Under the pieces are notes generated by a model. The model had not been told where the DNA came from and searched no databases. It was given only the letters and a program-made list of their open reading frames with translations. Positions 24,450-32,179 of a stretch of DNA of 39,262 nucleotides are shown here, piece after piece. Made by a program: the position numbers and the translations under genes. The DNA is from Fidelibacterota bacterium (GTDB lineage Bacteria > Fidelibacterota > UBA8477 > JABMPR01): the NCBI GenBank assembly GCA_013202495.1, contig JABMQQ010000208.1, forward strand, positions 1 through 39,262, in the 5' to 3' direction. How positions within the stretch are numbered: the first letter of the stretch is position 1; each line of letters begins with the position of its first letter.

Positions 24450-24592
24450 TAGCTTTTTCTACCCTTATCTATTATCGATTTGCCAAAGGCTTTATCGATG
24501 CTAATATGGAGGGAGTCTGCAATGGACTTATGCCCGATGGCCGCCTCCCCCCAAGCCCTGTCGGGCTTTTTTAATTGGGAGCTGTCCTGCAC
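24449..24592 (-). CDS. 47-residue protein between MuB-like and GemA-like genes
   Basis: A GTG at 24590-24592 opens a 47-codon frame (MQDSSQLKKPDRAWGEAA ... IIDKGRKS) ending in TAG. That TAG overlaps the GTG start of the GemA-like gene. GGAG lies about six bases upstream, and an in-frame TAG just before it rules out a longer N-terminus. The composition is protein-like and hydrophilic. The one-base stop/start overlap is the same device seen at the MuA and HTH genes, so I consider it real. Function unknown. Confidence 0.55.
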   Translation of the reverse strand: MQDSSQLKKPDRAWGEAAIGHKSIADSLHISIDKAFGKSIIDKGRKS

Positions 24593-24629
24593 TGGTTCTC
24601 CCCACTAACTAGAGTTGTTGCTGCTAGAC

Positions 24630-24666
24630 TTAATCTCTATTTAAAGCCACTTTAAATAGAGATTAA
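24630..24666. repeat. Perfect 17-base inverted repeat at the end of the MuB-like gene
   Basis: TTAATCTCTATTTAAAG and its exact complement are separated only by CCA and overlap the muB-like stop codon. The centre contains the TTTAAA unit found at other sites of the element. There is no T run on the minus strand, so this is not a standard terminator. An RNA hairpin controlling downstream genes, or a protein-binding site, is more likely. Confidence 0.65.
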
Positions 24667-25574
24667 TCATTGTATATCATGAAGCGACCAACATCCTTCA
24701 GAAAGGGAATCGTGATATCTTCCTTACGTGCTGAAGAGGTTCTGATAGCTAGTTTCAATAATTTGGACATCTTTCTAAATGATCCACCCCACTTATCATT
24801 GATGACATGATCCCACAAAAACTTGTGGATGTCTGTATTTGTGATACCGTAGCTCTTGGCCACAAGTTTGATATCCTCAAATTCTGGATCTGCGAGGGTT
24901 AGCTTCACACCCAAGCGGCTATATAGCTGAGCAAAGAACTCCGCTTCCTTTCCCATCATTTTTCTGCTTAAGCTGGGTTGTCCCAAATAGACCACACCAA
25001 CACCAGCCTGATCATGAATAGATCTGACGATCTCAAGTGAATCATTTGTGAGGAATTGAGCCTCATCGATAATGAGTAGCCTGTCACTACCCTGTAAGGC
25101 TTTAACGGACATTTGAAATTGTTGATAAATACTCATCCTGGTCATTAGTTCAAGATCTTGGGCGATGGATGAGATGATGACTCCCCTTGAAAATCCTTTG
25201 AAGGCTGTGATCATGATGGTATCGGGATGTTTTGTGGCATATTCAACAGCTGTTACTGTTTTTCCCAATCCAGGAGTACCGTAGACAACGCCCATATCAT
25301 TATGGGTATGGCAGTAGTTGAGGACATCCATTATTTCTTTTGAGATCTCTGTGTCAACAAAGTGCTCATCTACTGAATATGTTTGTCGGCTGTATTCTCG
25401 GGTGAGAAATGCTTCCAATCGTTTCAATAAAGATTTTGATTTATCCTCATACTTGCCATTCAACCATAAGCTCAAAGTTGTAGGAGATATCCCAGCAGCT
25501 CTTGCGACCACATTCTGCGACTTGCCTGAATACTCCATATAATCAATGAATAATTCACGGACTGTATTAGCCAT
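24663..25574 (-). CDS. MuB-type AAA+ transposition ATPase
   Basis: A 303-residue protein. Residues 1-60 hold a helix-turn-helix (KSQNVVARAAGISPTTLSLWLNG), as in Mu B. The ATPase follows, with Walker A GTPGLGKT (99-106) and Walker B LLIIDEAQ (166-173). In Mu, B binds target DNA, activates the transposase and gives target immunity. A frame open further upstream could add 14 residues, but the ATG at 25574 has AAGGAG seven bases before it and overlaps the end of the preceding gene, so it is the start. It belongs to the minus-strand operon after the transposase and its stand-alone DNA-binding paralogue. A perfect inverted repeat overlaps its stop codon. Confidence 0.9.
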   Translation of the reverse strand: MANTVRELFIDYMEYSGKSQNVVARAAGISPTTLSLWLNGKYEDKSKSLLKRLEAFLTREYSRQTYSVDEHFVDTEISKEIMDVLNYCHTHNDMGVVYGTPGLGKTVTAVEYATKHPDTIMITAFKGFSRGVIISSIAQDLELMTRMSIYQQFQMSVKALQGSDRLLIIDEAQFLTNDSLEIVRSIHDQAGVGVVYLGQPSLSRKMMGKEAEFFAQLYSRLGVKLTLADPEFEDIKLVAKSYGITNTDIHKFLWDHVINDKWGGSFRKMSKLLKLAIRTSSARKEDITIPFLKDVGRFMIYND

Positions 25575-26049
25575 TAGTTCGCTCCTTCTGCTTGACTTCC
25601 TGAAGCATTCGCTCAAGTTTCTTCCTGTCCCTCACATCTTGAATTTTCTGATTCTTTTGGATTCTCTTAAATGCTCTGCGAAAAGTTGCATAGCTTATGG
25701 GCTCTTGTTGTAGAATCTCGCAAAAGTGCAAATATTCATCTCGATGAAGTGCCATGAGGTTGGGGCTAGGATTTTTTCGATAAGCTTTATGCAGAAAATC
25801 TACTTGAGCTTCTGACATCTTTGATTTACCACTTCGCCTCTTAGACATTTCATCTACTAAACCCGCTAAACCTCGCTCACGGAAAGCGGTTGACCAACGT
25901 GAGATCGTTTGACGTGACACACTCAATTTCTGACAGGCTTCCTGCTTGGTGTAGCCTTGCTTTTTTAGGGAGGTGTATTGGTCCAGAATTCTGACTCTGT
26001 TTTGAACAACTTTGCATTCGCGTCTATAGAGATCGGAGAGAATAATCAT
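25567..26049 (-). CDS. Stand-alone paralogue of the transposase DNA-binding region
   Basis: A 160-residue protein that lines up without a gap with residues 1-130 of the neighbouring transposase. By hand count about 62 of 130 positions are identical, including ILDQY (21-25), TISRWS, SKRRSGKS (69-76), HR.EYL.FC and SYATF. It therefore has both helix-turn-helix parts but no DDE catalytic domain. It ends in a basic, coiled-coil-like tail (RDRKKLERMLQEVKQKE). It shares one base with the transposase stop (TAATG) and overlaps the MuB-like start, so it is made together with both. It may regulate or compete for transposase sites, or be a structural partner in the transposition complex. I know no Mu counterpart in this position. 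Confidence 0.85.
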   Translation of the reverse strand: MIILSDLYRRECKVVQNRVRILDQYTSLKKQGYTKQEACQKLSVSRQTISRWSTAFRERGLAGLVDEMSKRRSGKSKMSEAQVDFLHKAYRKNPSPNLMALHRDEYLHFCEILQQEPISYATFRRAFKRIQKNQKIQDVRDRKKLERMLQEVKQKERTNG

Positions 26050-27635
26050 TAGTTCACGCTTTCATCATTTTTGGAGAATGACATTTCTTCCAGTGGGATC
26101 TGGGGGACAATACCAGTGATACGCTGATAGTGCTCACGCGTAACTTCTCGCCTGATCTTTTTAGAACTGGCCACCATTGCATAGTCTTCTCCAGTAGCTT
26201 CTGTTGGATGGTTCTTGCCTCTGAGAGGTGCTCCACAGATAAAGGTTCCCTTTGCATCATAGAGGTAGATTTTTGAAATCTCACCTGAGGCATTCTTATC
26301 GGCAGGATCAAAACGCAAGACAACACGCTTGCCTTCCATCTGGTTGATTAATAACAAATCATGGTAATAGTAGTTCTTCCGAAAGTGCACACCGTTGGAG
26401 TGAACCTTGTAAGTCTTACCCTCAACTCGCATCATGAGCATTGTCAGATCCTGCTCTTCAACCATCTGTTTCCAGGTCTCAAATAACTCATAGTCAAAGC
26501 TCTGCTCAAACACAGCTTCTGGTGTCAAGTCCTTTGATTTGAACTGAGCATTTAGGCCGGAATGGTCATGCTGGTTGTACGTCTCAAACATGATGTCAAC
26601 CACATCTGGGACTTCCTCCCAAGTGAGTAATCTGCCTGGATCCAGTTTCTTTTTCTGACCCTTGACCTTGACCCCCGTCTGCATATACTCTGGTTTGTCA
26701 TAGACATTGGCCCCGGTGTAGCCATACTTTAACAGTCTGGCCTGATTGTGGATATAGTTGTGAGCTGGTTCAATGGGTTTGGCTTTAGCGTTGTAGGGTG
26801 TTGCGAAGATGGGTTCGATATGCAGGATGGGGAAAATTCCCTTAATCATGGTCTCGTCTTCCATGATCTCCAGTTTACTGGCCACCTTACCATCAGCGTT
26901 CACACCTTGGAGAGACTTCGATTTGTAATCCTTACCATTATCCAGGTAAGCTTGATTAGGTGTACCGTACGCTTTGATCGCATGTAATAGAGATACTCTG
27001 ATAGTATCCTGATTGGGCTTTAATGTAACCATCCAGGATAGAGCTTTGCGGCTGTGACCATCCATCCACCAGGTAACCCACGGTCTGACCTTTTTCCCAG
27101 CGTGATATACAAAGAAGTTTAGCTGTACATGATCACTAAAAATCACATCCATTGGTTTGACCAAATTCCAATCCCTGATATGAAAAGGATTTGAGTCGGC
27201 AAAAGCTTTGGAGCCTTTGCGATACATGATCTTGACACTCTCAGGAATGTTGTTGAACTCTTTTAAGAATGTTGAATAGCTAACTGGTTTCTGACTCAGG
27301 GAGGCACAGAACTGCAAATATTCTTCTCTATGGATAGTCATTAGCTTTGGTTGATGCTGGGTTAGGGTTGTTCTGTACAGGAAGTTCTTTTGATCGTCAG
27401 TCATAATGGATTTGCCACTACGTCGTTTTGATTTCTTATCAGCTAAGCCCACCATTCCTTTGTTTTCAAGTGCTCTGGACCAGCGTGAGATCGTTGGATT
27501 GGAGTATCCCACCTCTGCGCAAGCTTCAGCTACCTTGTACCCTGAATCCCTCAGACCTTGATACTGATCTAGAATGTCAGCCCGTTTAATGGCTACGTCG
27601 CGTTCACGGTCAGTGAGATCTGAGAAGAGAGTCAT
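26049..27635 (-). CDS. MuA-type DDE transposase
   Basis: A 528-residue transposase. Residues 1-130 form the DNA-binding region with helix-turn-helix motifs (VAEACAEVGYSNPTISRWSRAL). The retroviral-integrase-like core follows with D168 (VIFSDHVQL), D232 (AYLDNGKDY) and E289 (AKPIEP), the expected DDE triad. A mu-C-terminal-like beta barrel runs from about 385-490. The spacing and the phrase VRPWVTWWMD...SRKALSW are typical of Mu-like phages and transposons. All three catalytic residues are intact, and no frameshift is seen, so the enzyme is probably active. The start overlaps the upstream 65-aa gene (ATGA). Confidence 0.93.
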   Translation of the reverse strand: MTLFSDLTDRERDVAIKRADILDQYQGLRDSGYKVAEACAEVGYSNPTISRWSRALENKGMVGLADKKSKRRSGKSIMTDDQKNFLYRTTLTQHQPKLMTIHREEYLQFCASLSQKPVSYSTFLKEFNNIPESVKIMYRKGSKAFADSNPFHIRDWNLVKPMDVIFSDHVQLNFFVYHAGKKVRPWVTWWMDGHSRKALSWMVTLKPNQDTIRVSLLHAIKAYGTPNQAYLDNGKDYKSKSLQGVNADGKVASKLEIMEDETMIKGIFPILHIEPIFATPYNAKAKPIEPAHNYIHNQARLLKYGYTGANVYDKPEYMQTGVKVKGQKKKLDPGRLLTWEEVPDVVDIMFETYNQHDHSGLNAQFKSKDLTPEAVFEQSFDYELFETWKQMVEEQDLTMLMMRVEGKTYKVHSNGVHFRKNYYYHDLLLINQMEGKRVVLRFDPADKNASGEISKIYLYDAKGTFICGAPLRGKNHPTEATGEDYAMVASSKKIRREVTREHYQRITGIVPQIPLEEMSFSKNDESVN

Positions 27636-27829
27636 TTCAATTCGCTTTCTTTAATTAACCTGGATCCCATGAACCGACTTTCTTTAAGACAGCACCAACA
27701 ATTAGCTATTTCAGAATCAAAAAGGGGATCAGAGAAAGCGATGAAACAATAGCAGCAAGGACACTCCAACTGAAATAGGATATCTCTTGGATGTACCTCT
27801 TGCTCTCGCTGTTCTGGTTCAAATATCAT
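27632..27829 (-). CDS. Small Cys-rich (zinc-ribbon-like) protein
   Basis: 65 residues with two Cys clusters, CPCCYC at about 24-29 and CWCC at about 44-47, which suit a small zinc-binding module. It shares one base with the stop of the 139-aa gene (TAATG) and overlaps the transposase start. It is unrecognised; a role in DNA binding or in regulating the transposase is possible from context alone. Confidence 0.6.
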   Translation of the reverse strand: MIFEPEQREQEVHPRDILFQLECPCCYCFIAFSDPLFDSEIANCWCCLKESRFMGSRLIKESELK

Positions 27830-28248
27830 TACTGAATATTCCGAATAATCACGGTGTCTGTGTCGCCCTGTATACGGGTAAGGCTTTGGTGAGTGTTCTG
27901 TAAATAATCACCCATAAAGACACGGGTGATCGTCCTGGGAAGCCTGACTAAAACTTGAGCTTTAGAGTAATGAATCTCAACGAATTTGAGAAGTTGTTCA
28001 ATGAATTCATCCTGTGCTTCACCCATGACATGAAGAAGATCATAGACGCTAGAGTCCTTTGAGGGCATGTGTATCCCTATTGAATCAAGATGGTCCAGAT
28101 AGTTTCCTAGAAAGGTTTTCGTCAGAGAACTTACTGGGATACGGGAAAGCATTTGAATAGATGAATAATGCTCACGTACATACTCAATAACTTGTGTACG
28201 GATTTGATCGGGTTGTTGATCGGTCTCAATGTGAGTATAAGTTTCCAT
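27829..28248 (-). CDS. Unknown protein made of two internal repeats
   Basis: 139 residues. About 19-58 (QVIEYVREHYSSIQML..IPVSS...TFLGNYLDHL) repeats as about 84-124 (QLLKFVEIHYSKAQVL..LPRTITRVFMGDYLQN): each has HYS, a Q.L.R.P segment and F.G.YL. This is a clear internal duplication of a helical unit of about 40 residues. I do not recognise the family. Its ATG has AAAAGGAG seven bases upstream, framed by two GTTTAAAC palindromes, so this is a point of renewed initiation, and perhaps regulation, inside the early operon. Confidence 0.65.
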   Translation of the reverse strand: METYTHIETDQQPDQIRTQVIEYVREHYSSIQMLSRIPVSSLTKTFLGNYLDHLDSIGIHMPSKDSSVYDLLHVMGEAQDEFIEQLLKFVEIHYSKAQVLVRLPRTITRVFMGDYLQNTHQSLTRIQGDTDTVIIRNIQ

Positions 28249-28278
28249 GTTTAAACTCCTTTTAAATCCTGTTTAAAC
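28249..28278 (-). promoter_or_regulatory. Two GTTTAAAC palindromes flanking a ribosome site
   Basis: GTTTAAAC occurs at 28249-28256 and 28271-28278, with TTTTAAA and the AGGAG ribosome site of the 139-aa gene between them. These belong to the TTTAAA-type sites scattered over the element and could be bound by a regulator that would block translation or transcription here. Confidence 0.4.
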
Positions 28279-28285
28279 TTCGTTG

Positions 28286-29131
28286 CTAATCGATCTCTGG
28301 TACTTGGGTGATTAAATTCTTAAGTCTGATGGTTTGAGTCAGGATGGTGGCATCCTCTTCGATATCTTCAGCTGCACTGATAGCTCTTAATGTGGCTTCC
28401 AGGCGGTCAAGGGTTTTTGTATAGGCCAGCCCCAAATCAGAAGGGTTCAGTGTGGCCAGGAGCTTTGTATGTTTCTGCTCCTGTTTATTCAATTTTTCCT
28501 TTACCTTTATCAAAGTGGATTCAAACATATTGGAGTGCTTTGTTGCCAAGTCACGTTCATCTATCAGCTCGGCCTTCTCTTTTAAAGCGGCTTCATCAGC
28601 ACGGTCCTTGACAGAGACATAGGCTTCGTATAAGTCCCTGATTACTTCCTTAGCTTCACCTGCTGATTGAATCGATGGATCAGCCAGCAGAGCAAGAGCC
28701 TTCTCTTTTAGTTCTTTTGGGAATTCGGTTACTCGCTGATGCAACGTAGCTGGCAATCCTAGACGGTCGAACAATTGATAGATCTGGGGACTTGATTTTC
28801 GGAGGAGAATAATTTTATTTAAAATCGTTTTGTATGAGTATCCCAGCTCTTCAACAAAGTCCTTAAAGGTCTTGGATGGAGTGTTTAGTACCATGTCTCC
28901 TGTACCGTTGAACGCATCCTGAATCCTGGCAAGATCAATAATCAATGTAGCCTCACTGAGATGCTGCATTCGCCTCTGTGCTTTTACAGAACCAAGCACC
29001 TCCAGAGAGCTATTCATCGTATACTCGTTCCCGAGTCGGGAGCTACTCGGTTCTTTAATATCAATAACTTGCGAAGCTTCTGTTCCCGAGGCGGGAACGA
29101 TTTCAGCGTTTTTCTTAGATTTCTGACTCAT
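28286..29131 (-). CDS. Predicted DNA-binding coiled-coil protein of unknown function
   Basis: 281 residues. A polar tail (1-55) leads into a helical block, KTFKDFVEELGYSYKTILNKIILLRKSSPQI (about 105-140), that looks like a helix-turn-helix of the ParB/KorB or DUF3102 kind. A long charged coiled coil follows (about 180-250). It is encoded directly after a 123-aa gene (stop, one base, ATG) in the early operon. It could assist replication or partition-like steps, but nothing in the sequence proves that. Confidence 0.55.
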   Translation of the reverse strand: MSQKSKKNAEIVPASGTEASQVIDIKEPSSSRLGNEYTMNSSLEVLGSVKAQRRMQHLSEATLIIDLARIQDAFNGTGDMVLNTPSKTFKDFVEELGYSYKTILNKIILLRKSSPQIYQLFDRLGLPATLHQRVTEFPKELKEKALALLADPSIQSAGEAKEVIRDLYEAYVSVKDRADEAALKEKAELIDERDLATKHSNMFESTLIKVKEKLNKQEQKHTKLLATLNPSDLGLAYTKTLDRLEATLRAISAAEDIEEDATILTQTIRLKNLITQVPEID

Positions 29132-29132
29132 T

Positions 29133-29504
29133 TTAACTCCAGATTAGAGGTTCAACATTATCACTCTCATAAGAGGGATTGAATGCCAGGATTATCAAGT
29201 TTCTTAGGTGCGAAGGAATGGTTTGAGGTCTAGCTGAGTGATAGCCAGGAAAATGGCGACAGAAAAAGCCTTCAGAATCAGAGCAATAGAAAATGATGGC
29301 TTTTCGTAATGGGTTTCCGATTAGAGCACGGATAGGATATCGGCGGAAGTATTCGGGTGTTTCTCTGTATGGAATATGCTTTGAAGACCTGGAAATAATT
29401 GGGGAATATTCCAAAGCTCTAATTCCCTTCTCGGTATCGGGTTTTTTAAGAAGGAGAGGAATACCAGGAAGTCGAGCAGCTGTAACTTCTCTTATCGTTT
29501 TCAT
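29133..29504 (-). CDS. Unknown 123-residue early protein
   Basis: Not recognised. The protein is basic and Pro/Arg/Ile-rich (RYPIRALIGNPLRKAIIFYCSDSEGFFCRHFPGYH), without a signal peptide or membrane helix. Its ATG overlaps the stop of the 84-aa gene (ATGA), and a GAAAGGAC ribosome site precedes it. This supports translation despite the unusual composition. Confidence 0.55.
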   Translation of the reverse strand: MKTIREVTAARLPGIPLLLKKPDTEKGIRALEYSPIISRSSKHIPYRETPEYFRRYPIRALIGNPLRKAIIFYCSDSEGFFCRHFPGYHSARPQTIPSHLRNLIILAFNPSYESDNVEPLIWS

Positions 29505-29755
29505 TTTATAGTCCTTTCAACTTGTTCAAGACTGGGATTCCCATGAGCATCAAAGACGATTCTCCCCAGAACATGATCATGCTCTGGGTCTATCAGGTTT
29601 ATCTCTTCAATGGTAACGAGCTTCAGTGTAGATGCTGTATCACCTAGGTCTAATTGCTCTTTTACCCAGGCTGAAATGTTGGATGTATCTCTGACTCTAG
29701 AGATCACTAGAAGGTGCTCTGTCTCAGGATTGAATGTTTTACGAATGGCTTTCAT
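29501..29755 (-). CDS. Unknown 84-residue early protein
   Basis: Not recognised. Acidic and mixed alpha/beta in appearance (EHLLVISRVRDTSNISAWVKEQLDLG, then LKLVTIEEINLIDPEHDHVLGRIVFD). Overlaps the XRE gene upstream (ATGA) and the 123-aa gene downstream (ATGA), so it is part of the same coupled chain. No function can be suggested. Confidence 0.55.
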   Translation of the reverse strand: MKAIRKTFNPETEHLLVISRVRDTSNISAWVKEQLDLGDTASTLKLVTIEEINLIDPEHDHVLGRIVFDAHGNPSLEQVERTIK

Positions 29756-30246
29756 ATATTGTTCTCCATATGGGATTTTGGTTTTGGTCGGGCTTTCACT
29801 TCACTTGCTTTCATGGTGAACTCACGGATTCGGTCAGGAATGTTGGCTTGGCCTCGTTCATATCTTGAGTAGGTCTTCTTATCAAGCTCTAACACTTCCG
29901 CCATTAGAGCTTGCGGTACACGCCATTGTAGACGCACATTTCCTAGGAGGAGGGAATAGAGTTGATTCCTGAATCGATCTAAGGGAACAACTTCTAGAAA
30001 TGTTTCTTCAAACCCGAGGCCAAGCATTTTGACTATCGCTCTTGGCATTCGTTCTGGGTGTCTCTCCCATATCGATATCTTTGAAACGCTTACTCTAACA
30101 AAGTCAGCAAGCTCTTCCTGGGTTAGGGATTCTAACTCTCTTATTCTTGTTAATTCATCATCCTGCAAAAACACCGGAAAGGATCTCGCACTCATTTTGA
30201 GGCGAGTTTGTTTGGATTCATCAGCCTGCACTAGCTTTTCCATCAT
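29752..30246 (-). CDS. XRE-type regulator with two helix-turn-helix parts
   Basis: 164 residues. A first HTH, IRELESLTQEELADFVRVSVSKISIWERHPERMP (about 36-70), and a second, WRVPQALMAEVLELDKKTYSRYERGQANIP (about 107-137), both have the Cro/CI XRE pattern. The C-terminal tail is basic. It is third in the early operon, after the Ner-like and CII-like genes, and probably helps set the choice between dormancy and transposition. The start overlaps the CII-like stop (ATGATG), so either of two adjacent ATGs may be used. Confidence 0.75.
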   Translation of the reverse strand: MMEKLVQADESKQTRLKMSARSFPVFLQDDELTRIRELESLTQEELADFVRVSVSKISIWERHPERMPRAIVKMLGLGFEETFLEVVPLDRFRNQLYSLLLGNVRLQWRVPQALMAEVLELDKKTYSRYERGQANIPDRIREFTMKASEVKARPKPKSHMENNI

Positions 30247-30695
30247 GCCCTCTCTAATAGTTCGAGTTGATTGCCCATTTCAACTCGCTTCTTTATGCCC
30301 ATGCTCATCTCTGTTATCGAGGTAAGCTGCCCAACCAAATGATTGTGTTGTTTTAATCCTGGATCAGTAAAGAACTGCATCAATGCATCGACTGTCTCGT
30401 TAGCCAGTCGCTGATAGTCAGCTACAACAACATTCTCATCTTCCTTGTTTATGGGTACTCTAGGAATCTTTACTGACAGGTAGCCAGCCCTAGAGTTCAA
30501 TACTTTCAAGATGTCACTTTTACCCTGGATCTGGATCAGTGACCCGACTCTTCTGAGAGCCTTAACAAACTGAGAATCTTCCAGACCCATCTTGTAGACA
30601 GAGTTCTCAGTTAATCCATATAGATCAGCCAGATCTATGACACTTCTTTTACCTTTATGTATGGTATCGTATACTGCTTTTTGAATGGGATCCAT
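30243..30695 (-). CDS. CII-like phage regulatory protein
   Basis: 150 residues. An N-terminal HTH, SVIDLADLYGLTENSVYKMGL (about 18-38), a middle part, and a C-terminal helical pair (ADYQRLANETVDALMQFFTDPGL ... HLVGQLTSITEMSMGIKKRVE) resemble the Phage_CP76/CII group, transcription activators found in P2- and Mu-like elements. GAAGGAC lies four bases before its ATG. It is the second gene of the early operon. Confidence 0.55.
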   Translation of the reverse strand: MDPIQKAVYDTIHKGKRSVIDLADLYGLTENSVYKMGLEDSQFVKALRRVGSLIQIQGKSDILKVLNSRAGYLSVKIPRVPINKEDENVVVADYQRLANETVDALMQFFTDPGLKQHNHLVGQLTSITEMSMGIKKRVEMGNQLELLERA

Positions 30696-30831
30696 ATCAG
30701 TCCTTCAAAAATTGAATTGTTTTTTTAATGGTCATTAGTTGGGATACCTGATATCTTGGGGAGCATTTGGTCCAGCGAGCCGGGAAGCAGAACTGGACCC
30801 TTTGCTTGTCCTAGAGGAGGATTCTGTTGTA

Positions 30832-31044
30832 TCAGACCTGTACAGGTAAATTTTCGAGATATTCAAGCACCCGACGGCTGTTAGCGTCACGGTGGATGAT
30901 CCGGCTTACAGCATTGGATGATATACCCAATTCACGAGCTATCTCTGTTGGTGTGGTCTCGTTTTTGATCAGCAGGATCCTCAAGGTTTGCTTGTCAGCG
31001 ACTTTGTCTCCAGTTAACAGTCTTGATTCAACTTTGGCACCCAT
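30832..31044 (-). CDS. Ner-like small HTH regulator, first early gene
   Basis: 70 residues with one helix-turn-helix (TPTEIARELGISSNAVSRIIHRD, about 31-53). GGAGG stands six bases before the ATG, the best ribosome site of the operon. It begins the minus-strand operon and faces the divergent repressor gene across an inverted-repeat operator, as ner does opposite c in phage Mu. It probably turns down the early promoter and repressor once transposition starts. A frame overlapping its stop continues with about 38 further codons (to 30717), so a frameshifted longer form is conceivable. Confidence 0.7.
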   Translation of the reverse strand: MGAKVESRLLTGDKVADKQTLRILLIKNETTPTEIARELGISSNAVSRIIHRDANSRRVLEYLENLPVQV

Positions 31045-31138
31045 AATAGTCCTCCATAAGGTTTAGGGTTTTGAATGAACTCTCTCAAAGAGAATGGAAT
31101 CGATTAATATTTACGATATCCATTTGCAAAGAAGGTAA

Positions 31139-31192
31139 TGTCGGATAATCACATGCGCAACATAAAACACGATTCAATGTGATTTACCGACA
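31139..31192. promoter_or_regulatory. Operator-like inverted repeat between repressor and early operon
   Basis: TGTCGGATAATCACAT (31139-31154) and ATGTGATTTACCGACA (31177-31192) are inverted repeats matching at 14 of 16 positions with a 22-base spacer. They lie in the 160-base divergent gap between the Ner-like gene and the three-HTH repressor, ending 11 bases before the repressor ATG. This is the expected place of the operator that switches between the two. Confidence 0.7.
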
Positions 31193-31203
31193 TATTATTA
31201 TTT

Positions 31204-32052
31204 ATGAAACTTATCAAAATCAGAAACAAGCTGGAGCTAACCCAAACTGAATTCGCTGGTTTATTGGGGGTTGATAGAACATCGCTTTCAAATTACGAGT
31301 CTGGCAAAACAGAGATTCCTCGATACATTGAGAAATCAGTCTTCGCGATATTTTTATTAAATGAACGCAATAAATTGTCGGATGGTAACATTTCTGAACC
31401 TGACACCAATTTCGATAGTAGAGATTATTTAAAAAGTATTCGTCAATCACGAAAAATGTCACAGACAGATCTCGCAGATGAACTTGGCATAAGTCGTGTA
31501 TCTCTGAGTGATTACGAAACTGGTAAAACAGAGATTCCGCTCTATGTAAAGATCGCTTTATTGAACATCTTTCCACCCGACGATAGCAAAGAGGTAAACA
31601 CATCGGAGGAAAAGATAGCTATTATCCCACTTGTCACAGATGAATGGAGTGACACTGAAAGGCTGAAAATAATCCGTATGGATTTAGGTGTTTCAATTGT
31701 GAAAATGGCTAAAACTCTAGGATTATCAGAAGAGACCTACAAAAGTTATGAGGACGGGGATCGTCAACTTCCAACCAGTGTACTTAGGGATTTCTTGAAC
31801 CTTGGATATAGTTTGAACTGGTTGCTTACTGGGGCTGGTTCCTTTAAAGTTTATAGCGAGATAGTTGATCCTGACCAGGTTGACCAACTGGCTCATTATT
31901 TCTTACAAGATGACTATGACAAATTGAGACTCAAATTTCTTGAATTGACTAACATAATGAATGAGACTCGGGAAAGATTGATTCCAAATTATAAGTTGAT
32001 TGAAGAAAACGAAAAGAATAAAAAGAAGCAAGCGAAACTGAACAAAAAGTAG
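31204..32052 (+). CDS. Repressor with three tandem XRE helix-turn-helix domains
   Basis: 282 residues. HTH 1 (about 3-45) reads RNKLELTQTEFAGLLGVDRT. HTH 2 (about 75-118) reads RQSRKMSQTDLADELGISRV. HTH 3 (about 152-205) reads RMDLGVSIVKMAKTLGLSEE and ends with NWLLTGAG, a common end of phage repressor domains. HTH 1 and 2 are close relatives (SLSNYESGKTEIP and SLSDYETGKTEIP), so one arose from the other. The gene is divergent from the early operon, as c is in Mu. There is no ribosome site; the ATG follows TATTATTATTT directly, so the message may be leaderless. Three DNA-binding units in one chain suit the long inverted operator. Confidence 0.8.
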   Translation: MKLIKIRNKLELTQTEFAGLLGVDRTSLSNYESGKTEIPRYIEKSVFAIFLLNERNKLSDGNISEPDTNFDSRDYLKSIRQSRKMSQTDLADELGISRVSLSDYETGKTEIPLYVKIALLNIFPPDDSKEVNTSEEKIAIIPLVTDEWSDTERLKIIRMDLGVSIVKMAKTLGLSEETYKSYEDGDRQLPTSVLRDFLNLGYSLNWLLTGAGSFKVYSEIVDPDQVDQLAHYFLQDDYDKLRLKFLELTNIMNETRERLIPNYKLIEENEKNKKKQAKLNKK

Positions 32053-32179
32053 AATCACCTAGAACCTTATCAATTAGTTTCCTTGATATTCTTCATAGAT
32101 TCGTTTGCCAACATTGATAAACTAACCATCATTAAACACTCTTTTAGCAGTATACATTCACCTGAACTTTTCACAGTCA

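Noticed and set aside
24553-24572. AAGCCC-TGTC-GGGCTT followed by six T residues, a perfect-looking plus-strand terminator
   Set aside because: It lies inside the 47-codon minus-strand gene, and no plus-strand gene leads into it; on the minus strand it has no T run.
23574-32052. An intact Mu-like prophage
   Set aside because: No capsid, portal, tail, protease or lysis gene is found anywhere between the end regions.
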